The translations under genes were made by a program, and so were the position numbers. The notes beneath the pieces were generated by a model that made no database searches, had not been told where the DNA came from, and worked only from the letters and a program-made list of their open reading frames with translations. A stretch of DNA of 5,681 bases from Microcoleaceae cyanobacterium UBA11344 (GTDB lineage: Bacteria > Cyanobacteriota > Cyanobacteriia > Cyanobacteriales > Microcoleaceae). The stretch lies in assembly GCA_003483675.1 (NCBI GenBank), contig DMYK01000557.1, positions 1 through 5,681 on the forward strand, given 5' to 3'. Position 1 is the first letter of the stretch, and each line of letters opens with the position of its first letter. Below are positions 4,555-5,681 of the stretch, piece by piece.

Positions 4555-5681
4555 ATGGCAACTATCAACGACAACTACCTCAAACTCAAAGCCGGCTACC
4601 TGTTTCCCGAAATTGGGCGCAGGGTGAAAGCCTTTGCAGACGCGAATCCAGGGGCACCAATCATCCGCCTAGGGATTGGCGACGTCACAGAGCCCCTACC
4701 AGAAGCTTGTCGCCTCGCGATGGTGGCGGCGGTGGCAGAAATGGGCTCGCGGGATACATTCAAAGGATACGGCCCGGAACAAGGTTATGACTGGCTGAGA
4801 GAGAAAATTGCCGAGCACGACTTCAAGTCGCGGGGATGCGATGTTGATGCTTCAGAAATCTTTATTTCTGATGGTTCTAAGTGCGATTGTGGCAATATTC
4901 TCGATATCTTTGGAAACAATAACACGATCGCAGTTACCGATCCAGTTTATCCGGTGTATGTAGACACGAACGTGATGGCTGGACACACGGGAGATGCGAA
5001 CGAACAAGGCGAATATGGCGGCTTAGTTTACCTGCCAATTACAGCAGAAAACAATTTTACAGCCCAAATTCCCACCGACCAAAAAGTCGATTTAATTTAC
5101 CTGTGTTTTCCGAACAATCCGACGGGCGCAACTGCAACCAAAGAACACTTGCAAGCTTGGGTAAATTATGCTAAAGCTAACGGTTCGATTATTTTCTTCG
5201 ATGCGGCTTACGAAGCGTATATTTCCGATCCGAATTTGCCGCATTCTATCTATGAAATTGAGGGTGCGCGGGATTGTGCGATCGAATTTCGTTCATTCTC
5301 AAAGAATGCTGGTTTCACCGGTACTCGCTGCGCCTTAACAGTTGTACCGAAGACTTTGACTGGAAAAGCCGCAGATGGTTCCGATGTCGAAATTTGGAAG
5401 TTGTGGAACCGCCGCCAATCTACTAAATTTAACGGCGTTTCTTACATCGTGCAGCGCGGTGCAGAGGCGGTTTATTCTGAGGAAGGCAAGGCACAAATTC
5501 AGGCATTAGTCAATTTTTACATGGAAAATGCTGCGATTATTCGCGAGAAATTGACAGCGGCGGGAATCGAGGTTTTTGGTGGCGAAAATGCGCCCTATGT
5601 GTGGGTGAAAACGCCTCACGGTTTGTCGAGTTGGGATTTCTTTCAGAAGTTGCTGGAAACTTGCAATGTGGTGGGAACACC
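4555..5681 (+). CDS. dapL: LL-diaminopimelate aminotransferase, 3' end missing
   Basis: This PLP-dependent class I/II aminotransferase converts tetrahydrodipicolinate directly to LL-2,6-diaminopimelate using glutamate. It is the one-step route to lysine and peptidoglycan precursors used by plants, cyanobacteria and chlamydiae. The visible 375 codons include the family N-terminus ([18 protein letters not shown]), [11 protein letters not shown] (40-50), [13 protein letters not shown] (70-82), FISDGSKCD (103-111), CFPNNPTG (184-191), FFDAAYEAY (214-222) and the cofactor lysine Lys250 in [13 protein letters not shown] (247-259). Family members are about 410 residues, so roughly 35 residues lie beyond the window. 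No frameshift is seen. The ATG at 4555 fits the family start. It has no Shine-Dalgarno sequence; the usual place is taken by a HIP1 octamer at 4543-4550. No convincing promoter was found in the repeat-rich upstream region. Confidence 0.97.
   Translation, partial: MATINDNYLKLKAGYLFPEIGRRVKAFADANPGAPIIRLGIGDVTEPLPEACRLAMVAAVAEMGSRDTFKGYGPEQGYDWLREKIAEHDFKSRGCDVDASEIFISDGSKCDCGNILDIFGNNNTIAVTDPVYPVYVDTNVMAGHTGDANEQGEYGGLVYLPITAENNFTAQIPTDQKVDLIYLCFPNNPTGATATKEHLQAWVNYAKANGSIIFFDAAYEAYISDPNLPHSIYEIEGARDCAIEFRSFSKNAGFTGTRCALTVVPKTLTGKAADGSDVEIWKLWNRRQSTKFNGVSYIVQRGAEAVYSEEGKAQIQALVNFYMENAAIIREKLTAAGIEVFGGENAPYVWVKTPHGLSSWDFFQKLLETCNVVGT

Overview
The window comes from a filamentous cyanobacterium, probably of the Oscillatoria/Microcoleus type. 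This is inferred from six copies of the HIP1 octamer GCGATCGC (281, 614, 1544, 3914, 4170, 4543; about 0.09 expected by chance for a palindromic 8-mer in this length), several arrays of 7-bp tandem repeats between genes, IS200/IS605-type hairpin ends, and gene content: a system II cytochrome c assembly factor, a DUF3352 protein and LL-diaminopimelate aminotransferase. Genus is a guess; no rRNA or marker gene is present.

Layout, left to right. Positions 1-756 hold the N-terminal 252 codons of ccsA on the minus strand, cut by the window edge. Positions 757-1277 are non-coding. They hold a small dyad before ccsA, a short 15-bp repeat cluster, and a ~320-bp IS200/IS605-like element (about 955-1276) that keeps both hairpin ends but no complete transposase. 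A 576-codon DUF3352 gene (1278-3008, minus) ends directly beside this element, and its last ~20 codons are made of the same 15-bp repeat. Positions 3009-3210 contain three heptamer arrays, two of them mutually inverted. A 362-codon gene of unknown function (3211-4299, minus) follows, with a consensus-like promoter. Positions 4320-4554 are the divergent intergenic region: an orphan IS605-like hairpin, a second hairpin and a ten-unit heptamer array. dapL starts at 4555 (plus) and runs off the right edge.

The genes do not form an evident pathway. ccsA serves cytochrome c maturation at the thylakoid or plasma membrane, dapL serves lysine and peptidoglycan precursor synthesis, DUF3352 is a membrane-anchored protein of unknown role, and the 362-aa protein has a C-terminal half that resembles a PD-(D/E)XK nuclease fold with its acidic residues replaced. 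The three complete intergenic regions all carry repeats, so these genes look like independent units rather than one operon. I see no CRISPR array, tRNA, rRNA or complete new system. The most unusual material is the repeat/IS structure at the DUF3352 stop codon and the degenerate nuclease-like protein.
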